64,000 nt of DNA from Mycolicibacterium brisbanense (GCF_001570425.1 NZ_BCSX01000054.1:124001-188000), one strand, 5' to 3'. Shown: positions 33,814-41,815, counted from the stretch's first letter. Numbers and translations: made by a program. Notes: generated by a model not told the origin, from the letters alone.

Positions 33814-34143
33814 CTATGAACCGCTTGGTTTCGACGGGATCTCAGGCAGGGTCGGATCCGACGGCATGCATCCGCACCCCGGACCGTCGTCAGCCGGCGA
33901 ACAGGCGAGGTCTTGGGAGCGTCTGGCCCGGATCCTCATCAGCACGAACCCAGCCACGCCGAGTGCGACCAATGCGAATCCGATCGTCTCCAGCCGCCCG
34001 GCGCTTATCAGCAGCGCTGCGCTGCCAGCGATCCCTGCTGCTGCCAGTAGAGGCACCAGCAGGCAGCAACTCGCACAGATCAACGTTCCGGCACCGATCA
34101 GGGTCCACCACCGTCTACTGGAGCGCCTATCCGCAGCAGCCAC
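33814..34143 (-). CDS. MerT/MerF-like small mercury transport protein
   Basis: A 109-residue protein with two or three membrane segments. The first contains ICASCC (C23, C26, C27), like the vicinal Cys pair in MerT/MerF TM1; a cytoplasmic tail has GCGC. It lies 12 bases after a merR and resembles Hg(II) importers that hand mercury to MerA. No merA is in the window, so the acceptor is unknown. Assignment rests on topology and Cys placement. Confidence 0.7.
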   Translation of the reverse strand: MAAADRRSSRRWWTLIGAGTLICASCCLLVPLLAAAGIAGSAALLISAGRLETIGFALVALGVAGFVLMRIRARRSQDLACSPADDGPGCGCMPSDPTLPEIPSKPSGS

Positions 34144-34155
34144 CGCGCAGACCCT

Positions 34156-34581
34156 TCAGCTCGCGTCGAAATCAGTGGTGAACGGCAGTGGGCAACACGG
34201 GCTTTCCGCGCACGCGAGCAGATCATCACAGCCTGCTTCCAGCGCCGAGCGCAATGTGTCGCGCACCGCGGCGAGCTCGGCGAGCTTCTGGTCGATCTCG
34301 GCCAGCTTGGTCTGCGCCCGGGCCCGCAACCCCGCATCCGAGCGGGCACCCACCCGCGTCGCGGCCAACAAGTCCGCCACCTCATCGAGCGTGAACCCCA
34401 GACGCTGCGCCGTCTTGATCACCCGCAGCATCGTCACCGTCTGCGCCGGATACAACCGGTGCCCACCCAACGACCTCTGCGGCTTGGCCAACAGACCCCG
34501 GCGCTCGTAATACCGCAGCGTCTCAACATTCACACCCGCCGCGCCAGCCAGCTGACCGCTGCGCAGTCCTGTCTCACTCAC
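34156..34581 (-). CDS. MerR-family regulator 2
   Basis: A 141-residue MerR protein: HTH SGQLAGAAGVNVETLRYYERRGLL, dimer helix, and a Cys-rich end (GCDDLLACAESPCCPL). It lacks the Cys near residue 80 that the canonical mercury triad has, so its site differs from the 35456 MerR. GTG start overlaps the previous stop (GTGA). Second gene of an operon whose promoter carries a mer-type operator. Confidence 0.88.
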   Translation of the reverse strand: MSETGLRSGQLAGAAGVNVETLRYYERRGLLAKPQRSLGGHRLYPAQTVTMLRVIKTAQRLGFTLDEVADLLAATRVGARSDAGLRARAQTKLAEIDQKLAELAAVRDTLRSALEAGCDDLLACAESPCCPLPFTTDFDAS

Positions 34582-34922
34582 GTGACGCCACCTCGGGTCG
34601 CCACGTCGACGCGGCCAGCCAGAGCATCCAGCACAGCGCTCTGCGACGGTGGAACCTCAATGCGCATCACCACATTCGGCCCCACTGTCTCAAAAGTAAA
34701 CGTGAAGTACGAGCAGCACTCCGACTCCCGCGCGGCCAGATCCCGCGCGCGATGCTGCGCCGCGGCGTCCAGCTCCACGTCGAGCCGCGTGGTGGTCACC
34801 CGCGTTGACCGCACCGCCGATTCACCAAACAACCGGTCAAACTCAGCCACCCGCAATGGCCTCTCCGCGGACGGCAGCGAGCACGATTGGGGCACCCAAT
34901 CCGAGCCATCTTCGATCGCCAT
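34578..34922 (-). CDS. Conserved small protein with vicinal Cys (SECC motif)
   Basis: A 114-residue protein with VPQSCSLPSAERPLR near the N terminus and ARESECCSYFTFTF in the middle. I have seen this pattern in actinobacterial genes placed before merR-type regulators, but no function is established. The start is 7 bases after a -10 element, so translation is probably leaderless. The Cys pair suggests metal or metalloid binding. Confidence 0.7.
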   Translation of the reverse strand: MAIEDGSDWVPQSCSLPSAERPLRVAEFDRLFGESAVRSTRVTTTRLDVELDAAAQHRARDLAARESECCSYFTFTFETVGPNVVMRIEVPPSQSAVLDALAGRVDVATRGGVT

Positions 34923-34929
34923 ACACCGA

Positions 34930-34960
34930 CGATAAACCCGTACCTAGGTACGGAATGCAA
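34930..34960 (-). promoter_or_regulatory. mer-type promoter and operator with 19-bp spacer
   Basis: On the minus strand: -35 TTGCAT (34960-34955), 19-base spacer, -10 TTATCG (34935-34930), then 7 bases to ATG 34922. The spacer holds the perfect palindrome CCGTACCTAGGTACGG (34938-34953), whose CCGTAC/GTACGG arms equal those of the classical Tn501/Tn21 mer operator. Confidence 0.85.
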
Positions 34961-35158
34961 GCCTCGTTAATCGTCGACAACGTCCAACCATCGACAACTG
35001 TCAGAGGTTGACCATCCCAATTCGGGCTCGTCGGCCGAACGACAGGCCCGAGTCCGGATGAGGGGGGCAGCACGACGGCCAACGTGTCGCTCACAGTCGC
35101 AGTGACAATACCTTTCACACACCTAGCCGATGGCAGCAGACCCCCAGCAGTTTCGGGC

Positions 35159-35222
35159 TCCGCCATCTGGATGGGCCTTGCACGCCACCTGCGTGAGAAC
35201 GTGCAGGTGAGAGGATGGCGGA
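35159..35222. repeat. Nested inverted repeats
   Basis: Outer arms TCCGCCATC (35159-35167) and GATGGCGGA (35214-35222), inner arms CACCTGC (35186-35192) and GCAGGTG (35203-35209). Could be a terminator-like hairpin or the trace of a lost element; nothing adjacent explains it. Confidence 0.5.
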
Positions 35223-35417
35223 TAGGTATTTGAGATGGCGGAAGTTGACAGATCCACCAACTTGGATTGCAAGGATGTGCAATGCGATGTTCATCAACAG
35301 TGTTGCCGTTCCTAGAATCTCGCGCCATCAGTGATGGCTGTGCGTGCGAGCTCGTTGCGTTCGCAAATAAACGGCTGCAACTATGTGGAGAATACCTACG
35401 TCGGCTTGACCCGATAG

Positions 35418-35448
35418 TTGACCCGATAGTTGGGTACAGGGTTCATGC
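35418..35448 (+). promoter_or_regulatory. merR: MerR-type promoter of merR-merB with 19-bp spacer
   Basis: -35 TTGACC (35418-35423), 19-base spacer, -10 TCATGC (35443-35448), then 7 bases to GTG 35456. TTGACCCGATAG is present twice in tandem (35406-35417 and 35418-35429), so a second -35 copy lies 12 bases upstream. Confidence 0.68.
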
Positions 35449-35455
35449 TGGTGGG

Positions 35456-35878
35456 GTGAGAACCAGTGAGGTCGCTGCGGCGGCGCACGTCAATGCCCAA
35501 ACCTTGCGCTACTACGAACGCCGTGGCTTGCTACCCTCACCGCAGCGGACCGGGTCGGGATACCGATGCTATTCCGCGGACGCGGTACGGGTCGTGCGGT
35601 TCGTCAAACGCGCCCAACAATTGGGATTCACGCTCGATGACATCGAGGAACTGCTGCACCTGGCCGGCGGAGGGCCGGCCTCGTGTGACGATGCCAAAGC
35701 GATGGCCTATGCGCGTATCGGCGACCTGCAGCGTCGGATCGATGAGCTGGCCGGTATGCGCAATGCGCTCGGCCGGCTCGTCGAAACCTGCGATCAGCCT
35801 CGACTCCAGCGGGAGTGCCCGATCCTGCACGACATTCACATCGCCGCCACCACACCACATTCGGCCACCGGAGACTGA
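35456..35878 (+). CDS. merR: Mercury-responsive regulator MerR
   Basis: A 140-residue MerR protein: HTH TSEVAAAAHVNAQTLRYYERRGLL, a coiled-coil dimer helix, and the Cys triad C77, C112, C121. The 35- and 9-residue intervals equal those of Tn501 MerR (C82, C117, C126), and CPIL follows the last Cys as there. GTG start, apparently leaderless. It ends 4 bases before merB and surely controls it. Confidence 0.93.
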   Translation: MRTSEVAAAAHVNAQTLRYYERRGLLPSPQRTGSGYRCYSADAVRVVRFVKRAQQLGFTLDDIEELLHLAGGGPASCDDAKAMAYARIGDLQRRIDELAGMRNALGRLVETCDQPRLQRECPILHDIHIAATTPHSATGD

Positions 35879-35882
35879 ACAC

Positions 35883-36785
35883 ATGCGCATCGAACTGCTC
35901 ACTGCACCCGACTGTCCTCATGCCGCGTCCGCCCGGCAGCTGGTCACCGACTGCCTGAGCAGCATGGCTCTGGACTTGCCGATCATCGAGAGAGTGGGCC
36001 GCTACCCCTCGCCAACAGTCCTCGTCGACGGTGCCGATGTGATGTGCCCCGCAGCTACGGTCCTGGCTGCAGACGCCTGCCGGCTCGACCTGCCGACACC
36101 CGAGCGTCTCTTGACCGCATTGCGCGCCAATTCAGCCGATCACCTCCGGGATGCGGCACGGAAGGAGCCGCTGATGTGCGCAGACCCAGGCGCCGACAGC
36201 GTCTCAAGGGACACCGACCAGAAGACTGGACGGCACCTCATGCGCACCGCCGTGCGCCTGCTCGCCGGCGGCGGTCCCGTCACGGTCGCCGATCTCTGTG
36301 CGGCCGCCGGCGTCGATAGAGCCGACCTCACCACTGCTCCCGCAGGCCGTGATATCGAGTACGACGACCATCACCGCATCATCGGGTGGGGATTGACTCT
36401 CAACCCGAGCCCGCATGTTTACATCGTCGACGGGCAGCACCTCTATACGTGGTGTGCCGCCGACACCCTGCTGTTTCCGGTGATCCTCGATCGCCGCGCG
36501 CAAATCGAATCCCGCTGCCCGACAACCGATATCGTTGTCAGCTTCACGGTTGACCCGCGGTCCGGTGTTACCGACCTCTCGCCCTCTACCGCGGTGATCT
36601 CGATTCCTGGTTCCCAGACTATGGACTCCGCCGCAGTGCGTGCGACCATCTGCGACCCCGGCCGTTTCTTTGCGAACCCCCAAGCAGCCGACGACTGGCT
36701 CACAGCACACCCCGGGGGCACTGTGCTGCCCGTCGCCAACGCCTATCCACAGCTGCGCCTCATCAGCGGCCGACTCCTGGACTAG
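35883..36785 (+). CDS. merB: Organomercurial lyase MerB with thioredoxin-like N-terminal domain
   Basis: A 300-residue protein. Residues about 115-300 are MerB: catalytic C191 and D194 in LYTWCAADTLLFP and C257 in TICDPGRFF correspond to C96, D99 and C159 of the R831b enzyme. Residues 1-90 are an additional domain with TAPDCPHA and TVLVDGADV, of thioredoxin/glutaredoxin-like character, possibly a mercury-handling module. MerB cleaves C-Hg bonds and yields Hg(II). Translated right after merR. No merA reductase is in the window to complete detoxification. Confidence 0.93.
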   Translation: MRIELLTAPDCPHAASARQLVTDCLSSMALDLPIIERVGRYPSPTVLVDGADVMCPAATVLAADACRLDLPTPERLLTALRANSADHLRDAARKEPLMCADPGADSVSRDTDQKTGRHLMRTAVRLLAGGGPVTVADLCAAAGVDRADLTTAPAGRDIEYDDHHRIIGWGLTLNPSPHVYIVDGQHLYTWCAADTLLFPVILDRRAQIESRCPTTDIVVSFTVDPRSGVTDLSPSTAVISIPGSQTMDSAAVRATICDPGRFFANPQAADDWLTAHPGGTVLPVANAYPQLRLISGRLLD

Positions 36786-37051
36786 ATCGCACTGTCTCCG
36801 GCAGCCGAGGCCGTTCGCGGCGCTTCATTTGGCCACCGATTTGATAGATACAAACGCGGTTAACCGGGGGCGAAGTGGAAGGTGCCGCCTTGGGCATGGA
36901 CTCGTCGCCGGTGGTGTAGCCCGTGAACGTGGGCTGCAGCGACGATAACGGGTGCGATGACGGCAATAGATCACATGACGCTACGCATGGATCCCTTTTG
37001 GGCGACAAGTCTTTCGGCGGTCAACTGTGCGAGAGAAGGGCTTCTTGCTCC

Positions 37052-37645
37052 TTAGTCGGCGAGACCACTGACCAGGATGACGATGCCGAGGGCAATCAGG
37101 ACGATCGGGAAGAGGATGTGTTCCCAGCGTTCGAGGATTTCGGCGATCGGCCGGCGGGTGGCGACGAATCTGGCGGCGACGACGAGGACCGCGATGAGCG
37201 CGAGGAAGACGATGCAGTATGCCACCACGGCCGCGGGTCCCACGCTGAGGAAGACGGGGACGTAGACGCCGATGTTGTCCCCGCCGTTGGCGAAGGTGAC
37301 TGCAGCGACCGTCCAGACGCCGACGTTTTTGCCCGCGACCTTCGCCGCGTCGTCATCGTCGTCGTTGTCACGCCAGGCTTGCCAGGCCGCCCACAGCCCC
37401 AGCGCGAGCGGTATGAGTCCGAAGTAGGGGATGACTTGTGGAGGAAGGAACGCTCCGGCACCCACCGTGACGAGCACCGCCGCGCCCAGAATGCCCACAA
37501 ATCCCAGGTATTGACCTGCGGTGATTCGGGCCGTTGTCCCGCGTTGTCCCGCGCCGCGGGCGAAAAACATTGAGAGCACGATGATGTCGTCGATGTTGGT
37601 GACGGTGAACAGGCCGATCGCGGGTAGCACGGACGACAGGATCAT
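37052..37645 (-). CDS. cadD: CadD-type cadmium resistance membrane protein
   Basis: A 197-residue protein with about five membrane segments of the CadD/LysE-like type: TVTNIDDIIVLSMFFARG near the N terminus, TFANGGDNIGVYVPVF in the middle and a cytoplasmic Asp-rich loop (DNDDDDDAAK). ATG 37645 overlaps the stop of the LspA-like gene (ATGA). Last gene of the cmtR-ATPase-lspA-cadD operon. CadD proteins confer cadmium efflux or binding in Gram-positives. Confidence 0.9.
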   Translation of the reverse strand: MILSSVLPAIGLFTVTNIDDIIVLSMFFARGAGQRGTTARITAGQYLGFVGILGAAVLVTVGAGAFLPPQVIPYFGLIPLALGLWAAWQAWRDNDDDDDAAKVAGKNVGVWTVAAVTFANGGDNIGVYVPVFLSVGPAAVVAYCIVFLALIAVLVVAARFVATRRPIAEILERWEHILFPIVLIALGIVILVSGLAD

Positions 37646-37920
37646 GCGCGTATCCCGGTGTCTGCGGTGCCGCTCGCGCGCCAACTGGCCACAACGAGTA
37701 TGGCTGCGCCTGTGACGATGAAGGCGTCAGCGAGGTTGAAGGTGGGAAACCAGCCCGTGTGCACGTAGTCGGTGACCATCGCATCGGCGGTGCGGTCGAT
37801 CACATTGGCCAGCGCGCCACCCGGTAGGGCGGCCATCCCTGCGACGAGGACCGCGGTGGCGGCCAGGGTGATGCGCGACCGCATCACGGTGGCCTGCCGG
37901 CCGGGGTGGCCGGGGGTCAC
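37642..37920 (-). CDS. Short signal peptidase II (LspA)-like protein
   Basis: A 92-residue protein equal to the C-terminal half of LspA: ALANVIDR with the first catalytic Asp and FPTFNLADAFIVTGA with the second, plus two membrane segments. A full LspA has about 160-200 residues and four segments, so the N-terminal half is missing. Both ends overlap neighbours by 4 bases (GTGA at the start, ATGA at the stop), so it is maintained within the cadmium operon. lspA-like genes are also found beside cadmium genes in Listeria. Activity doubtful. Confidence 0.78.
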   Translation of the reverse strand: MTPGHPGRQATVMRSRITLAATAVLVAGMAALPGGALANVIDRTADAMVTDYVHTGWFPTFNLADAFIVTGAAILVVASWRASGTADTGIRA

Positions 37921-39881
37921 GACGGTGCGTCGACCGAGGCCGCGCGGGTTTGGCGGGCCGACCGGTCTACTGTCGCGGTGGCTAGGGGTTTGGTGCGTCC
38001 GGCCCGTACTCCGTTGGCGATGACCACGATTTCGGCGAGTTCGTGGACCAGCACGACGGCGGCTAGGCCGAGCATCCCGAACAAGGCCAGCGGCATCAAC
38101 GCGACAATCAGGCCCAGGGACAGGCCGACGTTTTGCAGCATGATCCGGCGCGCCCGACGCGCATGAGTGAACGCCTGCGGCAGGTGGCGCAGGTCTTCGC
38201 CCATCAACGCCACATCCGCGGTTTCGATCGCCACGTCGGTGCCCATCGCGCCCATTGCGATACCCAGGTCGGCAGTGGCCAGGGCAGGAGCGTCATTGAC
38301 GCCATCGCCCACCATCGCCGTGGGGCGCTGGGCCCGGAGCTGTTCGATCAGTCGGGCCTTGTCCTCGGGGCGCAACTCGGCGTGCACGGCGTCGATCCGG
38401 ACATCGCGGGCCAACGCCGCGGCGGTGGCCTGGTTGTCGCCGGTGAGCATCGCCACGTGGTAGCCGTCGCCGCGCAGTTGGGCCACCACCTCGGCGGCCT
38501 CGGGGCGCAACTCGTCGCGTACTGCAATTGCCCCGATCAGCTGTCCGTTGTCTTCGACGAGGACGGCGGTGGCGCCGGCCTGCTGCATGCGTGCGACATC
38601 GCCGGCGAGTGGGCCGGGGTCGAGCCAGCCGGGCCGGCCGAGCCGGATGGTGTGCCCGTTGCGATGCCCGGTGAGGCCGGCACCGGTGACGGCCTCGACG
38701 TCGGTGGCGGGGATGACGGTGTCGGCTGCGGCCAGGATCGCCGCGGCCAGCGGGTGCTCGCTGCGCGCTTCCAGGGCTGCCGCCAGATCCAGCACCTGTT
38801 CGCCAGTGGCACCGTTGGTGGTGGCCACCTCGATAACCGTGGGCCGGTTCGCGGTGAGTGTGCCGGTCTTGTCCAGTGCAACGCCGCGGATCTTGCCCAG
38901 CGCTTCCAGCGCGGCGCCGCCCTTGACCAATGCACCCAGCTTGCTGGCGGCTCCGATCGCGGCCACGACGGTGACCGGCACGGAGATTGCCAAGGCGCAC
39001 GGGGAGGCGGCGACCAGCACCACCAGGGCACGTTCGATCCAGGTAGCCGGGTCACCGAGCACACTGCCCAGCACCGCGATCAGTGCCGCGGCGATCATGA
39101 CCCCGGGCACCAGCGGTTTGGCGATGCGGTCGGCCAAGCGTTGGGAGGCGCCCTTGCGGGACTGCTCGGCCTCCACGATGCGCACGATGCGGGCCAGCGA
39201 GTTGTCCTCGGCGGTGGTAGTGACCTCCACCTCGAGTACGCCGGTGCCGTTGATCGACCCGGCGAACACCTCATCGCCTGGCCCTGCTTCGACGGGAACC
39301 GACTCGCCGGTGATGGCCGAGACGTCGAGCGCGGTGCGGCCTTGCCCGATGATGCCGTCGGTAGCGACACGTTCACCCGGCTTGACCAGCATCCGGTCGC
39401 CGATCCGCAATTCGGTTGGTGCGACGACAATTTCGGTGCCGTCACGCAGCACGGTGGCCTCATCGGGCACCAGCGACAACAGCGCGCGCAGTCCGCGGCG
39501 AGTGCGCGCCAGCGAGTACTCCTCCAGTCCCTCGCTGATGGAGAACAGGAAGGCCAGCATGGCGGCCTCGCCCACCTCGCCGAGGATCACTGCGCCCACC
39601 GCGGCGATGGTCATCAGGGTGCCGACCCCGATCTTGCCCTTGGCCAGCCGCGTCAGGGTGGACGGCACGAAGGTATAGGCACCGGCCAGCAGCGCCACCG
39701 CTTGCAGCGTGAGGACGATCGGCTCGGTGGCGCCGAGGAATCCAGCGATCAGCGCTGCCAGCAGGAACACCCCCGAAATAGCGGCGAACTGCAGTTCTTT
39801 GATCTGCCAGAGCCGCTCGGGTTCACGCTCCTGCTCGTCGGAGCGGGGTTCGTCGTTGCCGCAGCCGCATGCGTCGCTCAT
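37917..39881 (-). CDS. ctpG: P1B-type heavy-metal ATPase (CtpG/CadA-like)
   Basis: A 654-residue P-type ATPase: TGES (191-194), the membrane metal site as SPC (293-295) instead of CPC, DKTGT (337-341), SEHP (374-377), GDGVND (525-530), and HELAE (613-617) in the last membrane helices. The N terminus has only a short DACGCG Cys motif, no HMA domain. SPC with HELAE fits mycobacterial CtpG, a Cd(II) exporter controlled by CmtR. The preceding gene is CmtR-like, with an ATGA overlap. Substrate Cd/Pb inferred from regulator and neighbours. Confidence 0.9.
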   Translation of the reverse strand: MSDACGCGNDEPRSDEQEREPERLWQIKELQFAAISGVFLLAALIAGFLGATEPIVLTLQAVALLAGAYTFVPSTLTRLAKGKIGVGTLMTIAAVGAVILGEVGEAAMLAFLFSISEGLEEYSLARTRRGLRALLSLVPDEATVLRDGTEIVVAPTELRIGDRMLVKPGERVATDGIIGQGRTALDVSAITGESVPVEAGPGDEVFAGSINGTGVLEVEVTTTAEDNSLARIVRIVEAEQSRKGASQRLADRIAKPLVPGVMIAAALIAVLGSVLGDPATWIERALVVLVAASPCALAISVPVTVVAAIGAASKLGALVKGGAALEALGKIRGVALDKTGTLTANRPTVIEVATTNGATGEQVLDLAAALEARSEHPLAAAILAAADTVIPATDVEAVTGAGLTGHRNGHTIRLGRPGWLDPGPLAGDVARMQQAGATAVLVEDNGQLIGAIAVRDELRPEAAEVVAQLRGDGYHVAMLTGDNQATAAALARDVRIDAVHAELRPEDKARLIEQLRAQRPTAMVGDGVNDAPALATADLGIAMGAMGTDVAIETADVALMGEDLRHLPQAFTHARRARRIMLQNVGLSLGLIVALMPLALFGMLGLAAVVLVHELAEIVVIANGVRAGRTKPLATATVDRSARQTRAASVDAPS

Positions 39882-40288
39882 CGCCGGGCCTGCTTCGTGG
39901 AGGTCGCCGCGCCCGTGCGGGAGCGGGTTCCGTAGTTGGGGCACAGCGCCACCGCGCTGCCCGTGGCGGCCAGCAGCGTCTCCGCTGAGGCGAGCAGGTC
40001 GAGCAGTTCGGGGCGCGTCAGCGAGTAGAACACCTGTCGTCCTTCGGGGCGCCCGGTGACCAGTCCGCAGTCCCGCAGGCACGCCACATGGGCCGAGACG
40101 GTGGATTGCGCCAACCCCAGCTCACCGACCAGGTCGACCACCCGGGCTTCCCCGTCGGCCAGCCGGCGCACGGTCGCCAGCCGGGCGCCATCGGAGAGGC
40201 TGTGAAACAGCGCCACCGCGGCATCCAGATTGGAGGAGGTCCCTGAGGTACTGCCGACGAGGCAGGCATCCGACTCATTCATCGCCAT
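39878..40288 (-). CDS. cmtR: CmtR-like Cd(II)/Pb(II)-sensing repressor
   Basis: A 136-residue ArsR/SmtB protein: C70-x3-C74 in HVACLRDCGLV within the recognition helix and C116 in ALCPN, matching C57, C61 and C102 of M. tuberculosis CmtR in spacing (4 and 42). C9 near the N terminus corresponds to C4. ATG 40288 follows TATAAT (minus strand, 40300-40295) by 6 bases, so the mRNA is probably leaderless. Overlaps the ATPase gene by ATGA and controls the operon. Confidence 0.9.
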   Translation of the reverse strand: MAMNESDACLVGSTSGTSSNLDAAVALFHSLSDGARLATVRRLADGEARVVDLVGELGLAQSTVSAHVACLRDCGLVTGRPEGRQVFYSLTRPELLDLLASAETLLAATGSAVALCPNYGTRSRTGAATSTKQARR

Positions 40289-40667
40289 ATGACGATTATA
40301 ACCGACTAGCGGCGATGCTTCGAGGTGGGGTTGGGACCCGACGTCTGTGTCTCCTCGGTGGCTCGGTGGGGTGGAGGTGCAGTGCCAGGCCGGTGCCATC
40401 CTTGTGGGCAACCCGCAACGCTGGTGGCCAGCCACATCTGTACTCGGACAGCCTGATTCATTCTGATGTCCAGTGTCGCGCCACGGTCATCACGCGATGA
40501 CCCCGACCTGCTCGTTGCTGGTGCAGGTGGTCTCGATTAGAGCCGAAGTTCGGGTGGTAGGGGAACGACGCCCACGGCCAGGCCCACGCGACTACTGTGA
40601 GACTGTCGGCAGACGGCAGCCCATATTGGACGCTCCGCAACGCCTGACCGGCGACGCGAGGTGAACC
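40289..40667. other. Gene-free region between cmtR and a decayed methyltransferase
   Basis: The first 20 bases hold the cmtR -10 element and an AT-rich stretch (ATATGACGATTATA, 40287-40300) that may be its operator. In the rest no gene or clear repeat can be supported. Confidence 0.5.
40295..40300 (-). promoter_or_regulatory. cmtR: -10 element of cmtR, leaderless
   Basis: TATAAT on the minus strand, 6 bases before the cmtR ATG at 40288. Distance suggests transcription starts at the start codon. Confidence 0.65.
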
Positions 40668-41233
40668 ATGGCTACATCAGATGATCGAAGCGCACGCTGG
40701 AACCGGTACTGGGACAAGAAATCCCGCAACTATGACCGTGAGATCGGGTTCTTCGACCGCCACCTGTTCGGCGACTCCCGCCAGTGGGTCTGCAGCCAAG
40801 CCACCGGCGACGTTCTGGAAGTCGCGATCGGCACTGGCCTCAACCTGCCCTTCTGCCCCGAAACTGTCCGGCCGACCGGCATCGACTGGAGCGAGCAGAT
40901 ACTCGACCTGGCCCGTGACCGCGCCGCCGATCTCGGACACCCCGCCGTTCTGCAACGGGCCGACGCCCACCGATTGCCGTTCGACGATGCCAGCTTCGAC
41001 GCCGTCGTATGCCCCCTCGGGCTGTGCGCCATCCCCAACCACACCCAAGCGCTAACCGAGATGACCCGGGTACTGCGCCCAGGTGGGCGGCTCGTCCTGG
41101 TCGATCACATCCGCAGCAGCGCCGCCCACTGGACCACCTCCTTACCGCTGACGGCCTCGACATTGACCGCGTCGAGCGGTTCACCCTCGGGCTCGTCGAA
41201 CGGGTCGTCACCCGTAAGGCCGCCACGACCTGA
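40668..41233 (+). pseudogene. Class I SAM-dependent methyltransferase, broken by a frameshifting deletion
   Basis: The first 152 residues are intact: RWNRYWDKKSRNYDR, SAM motif VLEVAIGTGLNLP, the acidic DWSEQILDLA and RADAHRLPFDDASFDAVV, then LVLVDHIRSSA. Then the frame shifts; the expected C-terminal part (PLDHLLTADGLD, LGLVERVVTRKA) is in the +2 frame and ends at 41233. About 25-30 residues between are missing, so the break near 41125-41135 is a deletion. GAGGTG ribosome site. Unbroken reading would end at 41291 with a low-complexity Ser/Arg tail. Confidence 0.7.
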
Positions 41234-41287
41234 CTCGCCGCGGGCGGTGGTGTGTCCACGCCGGCACCATCACGAAAGAAGCCGCAC

Positions 41288-41815
41288 ATGACCGAAATGC
41301 CCAGACGCACCGCTCTTGCCGTCCTCGGGGCGGCCGGCACCGTGGCCGCACTGGCCTACCTGCTGCGCACCACCATTCGGATGCCGGCAGGCCGAGCCGA
41401 GGGGCCCGGGATGATGGGTGGAATCTCGGGCACCGATATGAGCCGCTACATGGCTATGTTCGCCCGACACAATGAACTGCGGCGCACCGTCGAAGACATA
41501 CCAGGCGGGATCCGTACCGTCACTGAATCCGGCGCCCCTGATCTCGTCGCGCAACTGCATGCCCACGTGTCCTCAATGTATGACCACCTCGGCCAAGGTG
41601 CTGAAGTGACCTGCATGAGCGACAGCCTGCCCACGCTGTTCCGGAGAGCATCTGACTACCAACGCCAAATCACGCTGACCTCCAACGGTGTTGCCGTTAT
41701 CGAAACTGCCACTGATCCCGCTCTTATCGACGCCATCCGCGCCCACGCGCGAGAAGTTACCGGCTTCGTTGTCAATGGCATGCCAACCATGATGGGACCC
41801 ATGATGGGCCGCTAA
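41288..41815 (+). CDS. Membrane-anchored Met-rich protein, possibly metal-binding
   Basis: A 175-residue protein. One N-terminal membrane segment (about residues 8-26), then an exported domain with GPGMMGG and MSRYMAMFARHNELRR, and a tail MPTMMGPMMGR. The Met clusters suggest copper or other soft-metal binding. A C-terminal half with a single Cys (TCMSD). Family not recognised. It lies after the broken methyltransferase and overlaps the next frame by one base. Confidence 0.62.
   Translation: MTEMPRRTALAVLGAAGTVAALAYLLRTTIRMPAGRAEGPGMMGGISGTDMSRYMAMFARHNELRRTVEDIPGGIRTVTESGAPDLVAQLHAHVSSMYDHLGQGAEVTCMSDSLPTLFRRASDYQRQITLTSNGVAVIETATDPALIDAIRAHAREVTGFVVNGMPTMMGPMMGR

Larger units (their letters stand above)
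34923..35455. other. Control region between divergent mercury operons
   Basis: No gene can be supported in 533 bases. It holds a MerR promoter on each side (34930-34960 minus; 35418-35448 plus), nested inverted repeats at 35159-35222, and a 12-base tandem repeat at 35406-35429. Confidence 0.6.

Noticed and set aside
38133..39935. 600-codon open frame on the plus strand
   Set aside because: It is antisense to the P-type ATPase, with His/Gly/Gln-rich composition typical of the complement of high-GC coding DNA and no motif.
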